A stretch of 64,000 nucleotides of DNA, taken from Takakia lepidozioides (taxonomy: Eukaryota; Streptophyta; Takakiopsida; Takakiales; Takakiaceae). Where the stretch lies: the NCBI GenBank assembly GCA_030704615.1, contig CM060734.1, forward strand, positions 57,862,042-57,926,041. The letters run 5' to 3'. The notes under the pieces were generated by a model that worked only from the letters and a program-made list of their open reading frames with translations, was not told the DNA's origin and ran no database searches. A program made the translations under genes and the position numbers. Shown piece by piece: positions 45,491 through 56,538 of this stretch (within the stretch, counting starts at the first letter, position 1; every line of letters begins with the position of its first letter).

Positions 45491-45720
45491 CGGCTGGTAG
45501 CTCAGCTGGTAGGTGTACAGTGTGTCGTCCTGGTGGTTCGGGGTTCAAACTCGCCACCCTGCGACCCCTTCTGTGGGATTGTTCGTGACGGGATTGCTGG
45601 CTTTGATCGTCTCCATGGCTCATAAATGAAAGGGGGTTAATTTTTCCCCCTCCTCAAGGGCCTGAATTGTGGGCTGTCGCTCCCAGGTTTCCTTTTAAAA
45701 AAAAAAGAAAAAGAAAAAAG
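45491..45720 (+). mobile_element. tRNA-derived SINE, copy 1
   Basis: The 5' head carries an A box (GGTAGCTCAGCTGGTAG, about 45494) and a B box (GGGGTTCAAACTC, about 45539). The body ends with GGGCCTGAATTGTGGGCTGTC, CAGGTTTCCTTTTAA and an A-rich tail (45695-45720). It shares this 3' end with the SINE at 61.2 kb. The head could not fold into a full tRNA, so it is not called a tRNA gene. Confidence 0.75.
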
Positions 45721-46050
45721 CCAGCTGTTGAAGGAAGTAGTTGTCGTCCACTGAACGTGAACCCTAACTTATCTCTTGCGGTACTGGCTCTGAGGCCACA
45801 GTTCCAGACAGAGCCAAGCTTAAACAGTCCCGGGCCCTCTATCGTTCTCTTACAAGACCACAGACAAGATTTAACAAACTGGTTAACCATGTTTGTGTCC
45901 TGGATCAGGTGCTTGGAACCCAGCGATAGCGGAGTGTAGAGGTGGCATGGCTTGCTCAAGACGGTTTACCTTTGGACGGAAGGGAAGGCTAGGTGGTAGA
46001 TTTATGAAGACACTGGTGTAGCTTTTTCAGGAAACCATGGTTGATAGGTC
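45721..46050. other. Intergenic, nothing recognised
   Basis: Spacer between SINE and duplicated block. Confidence 0.3.
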
Positions 46051-46301
46051 TCTTGAAGAGCTGCTATCTTGTGTGTTGAGGATGGGAAACACAATGCATG
46101 TGTGGTGGATCCTTGGGTGCTGGAGTCACACGATCTCTTGGTGTAACATATAGCTTGAGGCTGTCATTGGTTAAAACCTTCACTTGAGCTTGTTCCAAAT
46201 TTTCCTGTGTCTGCTACATCTTGACTGTCCTTGCCTTTCATCTCTTGAACTTTTCTATACTAACTTCCAAACATGCAGTGACGATCAGTGCAGGCTCAAC
46301 C
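46051..46301 (+). repeat. 250-bp duplicated block, copy 2
   Basis: Second copy of 40965-41217, same orientation, 5 kb away on the other side of EF1A. Confidence 0.85.
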
Positions 46302-46543
46302 TGCACATCGTTCAGTATGACTTCTCAATTCCTCTGGCTGTTTAATCTTGCAAGTTATAAACACTAGTGGCTTTGCAAGGTCACTATTGCAGATTCGCGC
46401 ATGTCAGATACCCTCATTTATACATTTTTGATGAAGTGGTACAAACGAATACTCTCGAGTAATCTAAACCAGGAGATTTTCGAGGTCACATGTCAAGAAA
46501 CGTCGCATAATAGTTATGACCAATTCTAGCTGCATGAGTATAG

Positions 46544-49500
46544 TCAAGGTGGACAAGTAAAGACGAGAGATGCATTTGTACCCCCAAAGCCAAACGAATT
46601 CGTGAGGACAGCTCTGATTGGCATTCTTCTTGGACTTGTGAGAGGAGAAAAGTGGTCGTGGAAAATGGGATCAGGCCGGTCCACATTCAATGTCGGGGGA
46701 GCTATATCCTGCGCCCCACTCATGTGTCAGCTTCAGCGAGTCAAACAACCAATTCACATCCACTGCTATGGAGATGATGCTATGTAAAGGCTGGTGGACC
46801 CTTGGCAGCAACTGGACTTCCACAAAGTCCAAATGAAAACCAGCCAAGAACCTACATGATGAATTGCTAAGATGGAGAAAATCGCCTCCACAGCACCTGC
46901 TGCTCCCAACAAGTGGCCTGTCGCTCCCTGCCCACACGACCCCGATACTCACAAAAATTCTTTTCAGCCACAATCAGCAAATTAGCAGTGACCTGTCACA
47001 AAAAGAAGTGAATTTCAGCAACATCGGAGGCCTACACACCTTAGTAGAAGAGAAGGCCAGCTGCCCAGAATTGGCATGCTCCTTGAAGACTGCCTGTATG
47101 GCTCTGGCCTCCACGGAATCGCCTGCATGGAACATATTGGGACTCAGACAGTCAAAAAAGCATGCCCCCGCCATGTCATCTCAGGCAACAAAATGATGGA
47201 CCTACTCTGCGTGAGCCTAGGCGGCACAGGAGATTTATAATTCAAGGTGTTAGATCTAGAGTACCCAAGGGTGTTGATGTAGCATGTGCATTGATGTAGT
47301 CCACGTCTTCAGGCTGCAGCCCCGCCTACATCAAATAGCCAACTGTGTGTTTCAAGACATGCAACATTTCCACCTCGTTATTCTAGACGTCATTTAGTCA
47401 AACTAAAGTAGAAGTAAATTCTTCTGAGGATCTGTGTGAATCATAGTATTGTGCTCTTACTTGGAACCCCCCTTTAGAAGTGTAGAGTGGTGTTGGTACC
47501 TTCAACCGCTCTGGTAAGCATGATAACCATGCTGTTTGATACCAGCCACTGTAACAGTAAAATTTACAAGTTCTCAATTTAGTTGAGGGGACTGTCCATG
47601 CCAGCAATTTTCTCCATGCAGCTAGAAATTCTGCAGTGTGAACAGAGTTTAATCTTATCAGGACAGTATCCTCTAGCAACTCTGCCAATCACTAGGTGTG
47701 GATGGAGAGAGGTAGTGGGAGAACCTGCCGCAGAGCACGAGTCATTGCAAGAATAGCACCCCTTCCATCAGTGGATGGTTGAGTGATGTGGTGTGCATCC
47801 CCTGGATCCATACAATGACACCCATCAGATTGCTCACTCCAGAACACATCAATGCAGCAAACACCAGATTGACTGCCAGTCCCATAATACACGGAAAAGA
47901 AAGTAGACAGACAACAAAAACCATAGGGCCTAAACCTGACAGGCCATAACCACGGATCTCTGCATAGATCTTTGCTCCTCTTTCCATCGCATGTTCATAC
48001 TCCTGTAAAGAATCACCCAACTTCTGCTTCAAAAGCGCCTGTGCTGTTGCATAAAACAAGCATTCTCAAGCTGGTTCACGTCCCACTGAGAGGAGTTAAG
48101 GACATATTGATAGACATGTGGATGACACCCTTCTTCTGAGGTGTTGGGACAGCAAGTGACACAGATCCACCCCACCCAAACACCAAGTATACAAATACGT
48201 TCTTCTAAACTTTGATAAATTAAAGACGCCTTACAAATTTTATGTATTACATAAGAAAGCCAGAAACGTCAGAGGCACAGTTGTGACCCTAAGAAAGCAT
48301 AATCCCACCCCATGTCGAATGGTAAGAAATCAAAGTGCACGAGGAGGTCACACCTTGCAGAGGAAACTTGCAAGAAGCTTTAGAGCCAAGGGTAATGGGA
48401 GATCTCACCTCAAGCACCATTATACCTGCACCCTCGCCCATTCTGCATCCAGCACAAGAGGCAAGGATGATCGTTCAGCCTTTGCGTACCAAAATCTGTA
48501 CTGAAGAACTAGCAACCAAATCAATAAGCTAGAAGAAGCAAGGAAAGAAGGAGATACAGACACAAAACCATCTCTCTCGTAATCAAATGGTCTTGATGAT
48601 TTCTCCGGGTTGTCATTGAATTTAGTACTTAAAGCCCTAGCCCTGCCATGGACAACCAAAACAAGATCAGTCTACGCTTACCTTTCTATTCAACTCAGAA
48701 AATGTAGGGGAAAAACATCCAAACTCAGAATGTCTTGAGGTCCTCATATGTTTAGAGAAATAGGAGTGAACGAGCTCAAAGGGGAACACAAAGACCTGCA
48801 GAATCCGGCAATGGAAATGGTGTCAATGCTTGCCTCAGTGCCTCCAGCCACCATGACATCTGCATCTCCAAACCGAATCATGCGCGCTGCATCCCCTACT
48901 GAGTGTGCTCCACTTGCACATGCTGTCACTGCTGCATGGTTGGGACCCTGTGTGCCATCTTCCCTTCTTATGTTACCTTCCCACCCTAAATCTTAACCCT
49001 GCCTATTAATGTGGCTATCATAGTGGAAGACAAATTAGCTGAGTAAATAAGCTCTTCCCTGGTGCTTCACGTATAGGGCGGGGAGCTTCCTGGTCATCTA
49101 GCTCAAGCTCCTCTCTAAGGAGAGGTTGAATTTGCCTAACCACGTTGCTATTATCATGAGCAAACAGTTTAACATGTCCAAGGGCACCCTGTTGGTATAA
49201 AAGAGATCTCACCTTGAAGCCATGATGTATGCTCACGTGTCCAGCGGCCATGTTGATTAGAATGCGAGGGATGAAAAAGGGACTAATCCGCCGCAGGCAC
49301 TGTCGTAAAAGCAACAACCCAAACTAATGTCAGAGATTGTCCACCTCAACCTTTTCCCCTTCCCTGATGCTGACACAAGTGCTGACCTTCTCTGTGACCA
49401 ACTTAGCGGCTTCCAGCATATCTCTGATGCATCCGATTCCCCCACCTATTGCCACCCCCTGTAAAACAATTCCCAAAGAGGTCAGTGACCCCATCATCAC

Positions 49501-51076
49501 ACTTCCAATATTGAAAACCTTGACATAAGCAGATTTCATTCTTCAGAGTCTAGGGGTTTAAGGTTTTAGGTAGAGAAGCTAGAGCAAACCAGTGCCACGG
49601 TACAAAACAGACTCTCTCAGTGAATACGGATTTATATGGTACCCTGGGTATTATTTAACTTTTCGTAGCAACAGATTTACTCCTCTAGGCAGAAACATAC
49701 GTGACAGGTACACACCGTGCTCTCTAATGCTGCAGGGTCTTGCGGGTGCCACTTCGCATCTGCCAATGCTTCCTCAGCTGCACATAGTGCATATGATATG
49801 AAGGGCGCAACATGCTTCTGCCATAGCATCCATCATTATAGTGAGTAGTACAATCTGCACAACTGCAGTTAAAAGGAAAATCTAACCGAGTACTAACAGG
49901 AGGGAATGGTCCGTTGAGGAGAAATCAATGGGGATATTGCCCTGTCAGCCACTGAATATCAAGGGCCATCTGTTCCTTTAAAAGACTTTGAACAAAGCGA
50001 GTGAGCAAAGTGTTAATTAACAATACCCTTTATCCTGAACTATCGGACGTTTTTGCTGACCCAACAATCTTGCATAGAACAAATATGCTGATTTCACCTG
50101 AGAGAGTGTCTACTCTATTTAAAGAAGCAAGAGAGACAGACCTGCCATTTAACAGCATCAAAGTCACCAGGGGCACTGCCATATGACACTGGTGCAGCTA
50201 CTTGAGAGGGCAGCTGCTGCAGCAACTCATTATCTGGGAGCTTCAGGTCCTGGGCATTCAGTGCCCGCACCCCAGTTTTCAGTTCAAGCAACCGCTGCCA
50301 GCTTGCTTGCACCCCTGTCGCTAGTGGTGTTACCAGCCCCAGCCCTGCCAAATCCATCGCCCGATTCCGAAAACACAAATCACATTCCCAAAGTAACATG
50401 TCATCCTCCAGCCCTTCTTTCCTCATCCCATTCTTGCTTATCAGTGCCATCTGTGTTGCATAAAACTAGCAGGGAATGCACAAAAATACAACCATCCTTC
50501 GCGTCCTGCCCTCTCTTATGCATTCATGGCTTCCTGCCTGCCCACTGATATGCAGTGGCCTTAATTGGGCTTGTGGGAAATGAATCCAATCAGATCAATC
50601 TATCAAAGAATACCTCTTCTTCTAATTTAACCACAAAGAGTTCAAAAATAATGCAGCACATCACAAATCCTGTGGAAAGTCCCCTTTAAAGAGAGTCCTG
50701 AGCTCAGGAAGAGACGGGTTAGAAAGACGAGGGTCAGATGCGGACAGATACACATGCAAACGTGCAATCTGCATAATAGATTGAGCACGCACTCTGGAAA
50801 TCTGACGAAGCTCCAAATACCCACATCCCACACTGCCGTCTCATTCAGTCAAATTTGAGATAGAGCTATACTTCGAGCATTCTCGGTTCCAAATTGGACT
50901 ACAATAAAAGGCACACGAAGGAGGCCAATAATACCTGTGACTACAACTCGACGCTGGGGCATGATAGGCGGGGTTCCAAAGGAGGCTGAGCTGGCCCCAT
51001 TACCACTATGCAGCGCACGCAGAACTTGCAGCCCCACCTTCAACCACCCGCTGTGCTGCTTTCTCCTCAGCACCAT
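46544..51076 (-). CDS. Beta-ketoacyl-ACP synthase, mitochondrial type (KAS I/II family), 14 exons, intact
   Basis: Condenses malonyl-ACP with an acyl-ACP; the mitochondrial enzyme feeds lipoate synthesis. Exons: 51076-50935, 50344-50142, 49817-49716, 49458-49387, 49299-49213, 48947-48796, 48642-48562, 48442-48409, 48002-47936, 47801-47725, 47325-47265, 47122-47040, 46927-46856, 46708-46544. Every junction is GT-AG and in phase, giving 465 aa, close to plant mitochondrial KAS. The first ~40 residues are basic and Ser/Leu-rich ([17 protein letters not shown]), like a mitochondrial presequence, before PQRRVVVTG. Catalytic residues: Cys in [10 protein letters not shown] (exon 6), His in [11 protein letters not shown] (exon 11), Lys in FSSTKGATGH (exons 12-13) and His in [12 protein letters not shown] (exon 13). 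The C-terminal glycine loop [11 protein letters not shown] is present. Plastid targeting is not excluded. Confidence 0.93.
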
Positions 51077-52589
51077 CTCTCTCTTTTAATCCTATATACA
51101 CACGTTGCAAGCCTGCAATCATACAATCATATACAATCCTTCGGGTTTGACTAGATGTCGGAAAGACATTCCAACCCCCGCTCTATCTCTGTTGCCTTTA
51201 CGCCACTCTCTCTCAAATAGTGGAACAACAGTATCACCAGGATCAGGGCCTGCACTCTGCAAATGGGAATTGGATTTCGTGTCCCTCTCGCTCATCTTTG
51301 TTCCTGAACTCTCATCAGCTCTCCCTACGTGGCGCAAAGCTGCTCGGGTGAACAGATTGTCCTGCATCCATATTCGTGCTGTATTCTCGCATTTTGGGAT
51401 GGAGGATGCAGAGATTCTGGGACGTATTGGGATACTCTGAGCATTCTATGCAGAATGCCCCTTTTCCAAAGAAAATTGCATTTCTACGATGACATTGCAA
51501 CAAGGATGAGTTTCAAACTCTCATATTACCTATAAACCCGAGAAACAGAAACCCCGGGTGTTTTGAATGCCTAGGGCAGTTTTCTTCTTCTTTGAAACAC
51601 ATCACGCGGAGGTTTTAGGTGGAGGGTCCCTCTGTCCCGGGGATGGGAGGGAGCTCTGCTGTTCTCCGAGCTCGCCGGAGAGGCAGCTTGGCCATGCGGG
51701 GCCCCAGATCATTGCGACTGATGGCTGGCCTCGAGGGATACCGAAGCGAGGTAATGTACATCTCTATTTGTGCTCTTCCTGGTTGTTTGAATTGGAGCAT
51801 TTCAGGCTTGAGATTGTCCTTGACCCATCCCGAAGTTCCCTCTATGGTCATACAAAATTGTAATTGACACCCTTCTGCTTAAATATCTGACATACCTGAT
51901 GCATCTATTTTCTTTCAGTTTATTGCGCTGAGTGAAGTTTTAACAGAGATCCTGCATGTCCAAACATTCAGAATGTACTCCTCAAAGTGGAGGGGTGGTT
52001 ATCGGAAGAGTGAAGAGCAATAATTGCCAGCCACACTGAGGGGAGCATAAGGGTAGAGAGAGGTGTACTCTTGTCGAAACGTTGTGTTTTGGGTGTGAGG
52101 TACTCAATGACTAATTTGGTGGGTTTCTAGTTTCTACCAACCACGGTATTGATATAATGGTAGAAGATACTATGCCCCAATCCGAGACAGATGTAACATG
52201 TAGGAATTGTGATTACATTCCAGTCGCACATCGCAGGAGAAATGACAGGGGACGAAGGTAGCGAGGAGCTGCTAAAGATCTATGTCCAAATCGTCGGATT
52301 CAAGCAGGCTAAACAATAAAGATCTGTGGTGGCAGGAGTTTTCCTCAGATCCTTTATACAGTGGTGGGACAACAGACAACAGCTTTGATAAGGTACTTTC
52401 TCTCTTTGTCATGGGAAAACAGTGAAAGTGCAGTTGTTACTTTTGGGTTGGTGTTCCTTCTTAGCGGGTATGAAAGTATGTAGCTCAAGTGTTACTTTAG
52501 ACATAAGCACACAAAGGAGGTCCTGGATTTGGATCAGAGTGGAGCTGGCTACCATGATACATGGTCAAGCACCCCGTGGTGATGCCAGG
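51077..52589. other. Intergenic; weak possible first exon at 51618-51750
   Basis: The plus frame at 51619 has basic, mitochondria-like composition (LRARRRGSLAMRGPRSLRL) and a donor-like GAG|GTAATG at about 51750, divergent to the KAS gene, but no further exon was found. The rest shows nothing recognised. Confidence 0.25.
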
Positions 52590-53300
52590 ATGTTCATACA
52601 GCAGCACAACAGACTCTAGGACATGCGGCTGTCTCTTGCAGGAGTACATCAATGTACAAGGCCTAGCTGAGGGAAAGCAGTTGCATGCCCAATTTTCCAA
52701 AAGCGGATTCAAGCCAAGCATCGTTTTATTCAACACCCTTGATATATTCCAAATGGGGGAGGGTGGTGGATGCACGAGAAGTTTTTTAATACAATGCCTG
52801 AACCACAAAGAATCACACGGGATAGGATTATATCAAGATTGCCAAGCGTGGGTATGGCAGGGAGGCCTTCAAACTCGATGAGCAATCGAACATTCTCGCT
52901 ATGTTCTCAAGATTCCAGAATTGAGGGAGGAGAGAGGTGTCAGAAAGGTGCCAGGTCACTGCTGCATTGAGGTGACAGCCAGGTGCATACATTCGTTATT
53001 TGACAGATGAATGAGACTGGTTCGTGCCTGACAGTCGCGTCGTATTACATATTGTGGACAGCAGCAGAAGGATATCTCTCTTAGACACAACTGTGAGAAG
53101 CTAGCCATTGCTTTTTGACTGATCAGCACAACTCCTGAAACACCTATATGCGTCATCAACAACCTTCAGGTGTGTGGTGACTGGCACACAGCCACCAACT
53201 TCATCTCAAAGATACTCGGGTGAGCAGTTTTTATGCAGGATGCCAACTTCTTCACCACTTCAGCATGTGATGTTCTTGTGGGGATTACTGTAGCGGGCAA
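52590..53300 (+). pseudogene. PPR-DYW gene remnant
   Basis: The N-terminal part reads CLLQEYINVQGLAEGKQLHA, FSKSGFKPSIVLFNTL and, in another frame, NTMPEPQRITRDRIISRL (typical first PPR repeats). The C-terminal DYW deaminase-like part follows without the middle: HNCEKLAIAF, a TGA, LISTTPETPICVINNLQVCG, DWHTATNFISKILG, then stops. The first and last parts are joined with most repeats deleted. The CGDWH keeps the cysteine of the zinc-binding CxxCH but replaces its second Cys with Trp. Dead copy of an organelle C-to-U RNA-editing factor. Confidence 0.75.
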
Positions 53301-54781
53301 AACTCATGAAACAAAGGATGTTGCTTCAGGAACCTGTAATCAATTCTTTGTTTTTCGAAGTTGAAAGCAACTACAATGTGTAGTAGTGAACATGACAGTC
53401 GGTACTGGGTGAGGTTTGTATGGTGATTATTACAATCCTCATACCATTTCATGTGAATTTTTTTTGCAGAGCAGAAGTCAAAGGATCATTCATGAGGCAT
53501 GAAGAAAACTCTATAGGAGGTCGAAACTGAAGGAAGAAGGATATCCTGTTAACCAAATTGTGGTTGGCTGTGCACACGAGCACAGTGTTTGCAGGCTATA
53601 TTTGTGTACCCCAAGGCATCCAGCCGTCTTAGGACTTTACCCCCAAGGGTGCATCATAGCTAATGCACAAGGGTACCTCTGTCTCCTTATCCAGACCCTT
53701 CAGTGTTGCTGGTCCTCGAGAGGGACAGGTCATATCTGTGGTAACCACCCCTCCATTTGGGAGTGGATTCAAAATTCTTTCACCTCTTGGAACTTGCAGC
53801 GGGTTTACTGTGGGCTACTGAGACATTTCATACATTTTTGCAGATAGTGACTGACAGAAGGAGGACAAAGGTGCAAATGACAGTCCTGCATGTGCATGAT
53901 TGAACGTCCGGTTATAACACTGATCACGAAACTGATCTTTGACTTTCTCAATCCACCGTGAGCCACAGAGAGAAGAGGTTTGACAAATTTGGTCACAAGT
54001 CACAAAGACATCGGAGAGGACATGTTGAAAACAGGGAAAGTAAGTCTGGACCCTGTGTATACAAGACGTCTAAACAAACATAAGTTGTAGCTTCAGTGTC
54101 CATTCGCAGCCATTCACAGCCAGTGTGAAGACATCAAACATTTGGGGAGAATCAGAGAACTGTCAAGCTAAGGGCATGGCCTCCAGTTCATTCCCAAAAC
54201 ACAATCACCCGGGATCTATATGCAATCTATATACAGTGTCAACATAACTACTTGACTTCAGTGTATGAGCAACCTTAAGCCCGTGTTTCTTTTTTTCAAC
54301 GGCAAGGACTCAAATAACTGTAATATATATGTCTCATCTTTACAACATCATTGATCTACAAAGAGGAAGACATGCCAGTAGGACTGCAGGCCATGCCTTT
54401 GCAGTTGGTGTTGATCAGAAAATCCCTTGAGGACTTGATGGCCAAGAAGCACTTCCCTCATTCATTACGTACATATACAGGATCTCCTTGCGTCTGAAAA
54501 CCTAGAGATACCAAATTGCTTAGGTCAACTAGCGAGAGAAACAAGGGGTCCTATATAAACAAAAAGCAGTTAGTGGTCCATGTGTTCTGGAGCCTTGCTT
54601 GGATGTGAAGTCATTTGGGAGTGTGAGGCAGATGCCTCGGAGCTTTCGGTGAGTAATAGACAGGTCGGTGTTTCTCTCTCAGGTGCGAGGAGGTGCGAGA
54701 GGAGGTGCAGTCTGATGATAGTTGTAGCGCAGGGCGAAGGGCAGGGATTCATCGAGAATTGGGTGTGTGGGTGGAATCAAG
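53301..54781. other. Intergenic and 5' flank of the CCDC124-like gene
   Basis: No gene or repeat recognised. The 200 bp before 54782 presumably hold the promoter and leader; no TATA box could be placed with confidence. Confidence 0.35.
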
Positions 54782-56538
54782 ATGCCGAAGAAGATGGGGA
54801 TCAACAGTAAGGCGGAGGAAGCTCGGAGTCGCAAGGTGGGGGTCCAAACACAGAAAAAGGTCAAGGAAGAGCAAGAGAAGCAGGAGGCCTTTTGGAAAGA
54901 CGCCGAGGGCCCCGTGTCCAAGGCTGCCAAAAAGAAGGAGGAGGAGGCCGAGCGACGCGCTGAGGCTGCACTCAAACGTGCCGAGGCTAAAAAGCTTGCA
55001 GAGCAGGAGGAGAAGGAGCTTGCCCAGTATGGCAAGCGCGTCGACAAGAAGACATCCCGTGTCACGGTCCCTGCGCCCAAGGTAACAGCTGCCCAACTGG
55101 CCCGCATCAAAGAGGAGGAGACGCAGCAGTTGCAAGCGCAAGCCGGAGTTGCCAAAAAGCGGGAAAGCCGCACTGCAGAGGAAGACGAATATGAGCGCCT
55201 CGTATCTGTGGCCAACAGTAACCGTGATGATGACGTTGTGGATGCACGATCCCTGGACACTGCGCTGGCTCAGATGACTGTCCTCGGTGGTCCTGACTTG
55301 CCTCCTGATCGTCATCCCGAAAGACGTTTGAAAGCTTCATACAAGGTATTGTTACTACTCCCCGTTACCATTGTAGTATTGATAGTCGTTTACGGAATGA
55401 AGGTTTCTCTCTCTCTCTCTCTCCACTCTCGGCACTAAACTGAGATTAAACTCCGGGCGGGCAGCCTACTTTTGAACAGCAAACAGAAGCAGAGAGGAAA
55501 GGGAGAGTGCAATTTTCATTTTCATTTTCTGATTCATTGTCCAGGGTTCTCTCACCAGAGATACACTCTCCTCAAATCTATCAAGGGAATTGTGCCTGTA
55601 CCTCTGTTTACCAACTTTGAAAGTCTCGAAGTGAGCCAAAAGCCCAGGCCCTTTCGGGGCCTAGTTATTGGGCAAACCACACACAGCAGATTGATGCTTG
55701 TGTGAAGGGATTTCTAGAGGATATCTGGAAAACCCTGATCAATTGTTTATTCCAAGGTAAGTCTTACTACTGGCGTCAGCCCCTGACAAAGGTAGGTTCA
55801 GTTTGAGCGGGGTCAATGGCCACAAGGCTACGGCAAACAACGTCCTATGAGTACATTCTCTCTCTCTGTCTCTCTCTATGCTCTCTTGTAGATTTTGAGC
55901 ACTTTCAAGCAGCACGTTCTGATTGCTGGAAGATTTTTGGTCTGCTGGGAAATTGTTTGCCTGCCCAACCCTGAGTAGTGCGAGAATTGGGCAGGTCTCA
56001 CAACTTACCATAGGAGAGGAGATTTCTGAACAAATTGGAGATGGGCTTTCTGTAGGCTGTGTTGGACAGCTGTACAACAAATAAGGGCGACAGGCTGTTT
56101 TCCAGTCAGTTCGTGTTGTGATTACTTGAGTTTGCGAACCCAGTTGAATGAAGAATGCAAATCCCTTTCATCTCGGCCCGTTTCTTTATGTGGAGCAGAT
56201 TTGATCTTACTATTCACCCCTAACAATAAACATCAACAACTGGTTTCAATAGGAGGGCTTCTTAGGAGAAACTCACCCGTAGGCCCTTCTGCAGAGAAAA
56301 TATTCTTGGCAGGGTTGCTCTTCAATGTACTTGGCTTTGTGCGCCAGGATATGAAAGTGTAACTTCTGTGTACGGATGCTGATTTCAGATGTTTGTGCAG
56401 GCTTTTGAGGAAGCAGAGTTACCAAGTCTGAAGGAGGACAAGCCAGGCTTGACTCACACACAATATAAAGACATGTTGTGGAAGTTGTGGAAGAAGTCTC
56501 CAGACAATCCTCTCAACCAAGCCAGCTCAGGCTCTTGA
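54782..56538 (+). CDS. CCDC124/Lso2-family ribosome-associated coiled-coil protein, 2 exons
   Basis: Exon 1 54782-55345, exon 2 56401-56538, GT-AG, phase 0, 233 aa. The start is the ATG of MPKKMGINSKAEEARSRK; an earlier in-frame codon at 54767 is outside the conserved N-terminus. Residues about 20-115 are a long charged coiled coil (KKVKEEQEKQEAFWKD, KKKEEEAERRAEAALKRAEA). The C-terminal family signature spans the intron: DRHPERRLKASYK|AFEEAELPSLK, then YKDMLWKLWKKSPDNPLNQ. Yeast Lso2 and human CCDC124 bind idle 80S ribosomes and help restart translation. The intron of 1,055 bp contains a LINE fragment. The gene looks intact. Confidence 0.92.
55437..55862 (+). mobile_element. LINE 3'-end fragment inside the CCDC124-like intron
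   Basis: Matches the LINE at 12.9 kb from GAACAGCAAACAGAAGCAGAG through GATATCTGGAAAACCC to AACGTCCTATGAGTACATTC, sense to the host gene. About 29 bp covering the CCHC knuckle are deleted. A TC-rich microsatellite follows at about 55856-55880 and another precedes it at 55405-55425. Confidence 0.85.

Noticed and set aside
45491-45560. tRNA gene
   Set aside because: A and B boxes are present but no acceptor stem or full cloverleaf; the A-rich tail and shared 3' end identify a SINE.
54679-55315. Minus-strand frames of 188-193 codons
   Set aside because: Antisense shadows of the CCDC124-like exon, whose conserved signature and splice site are clear.
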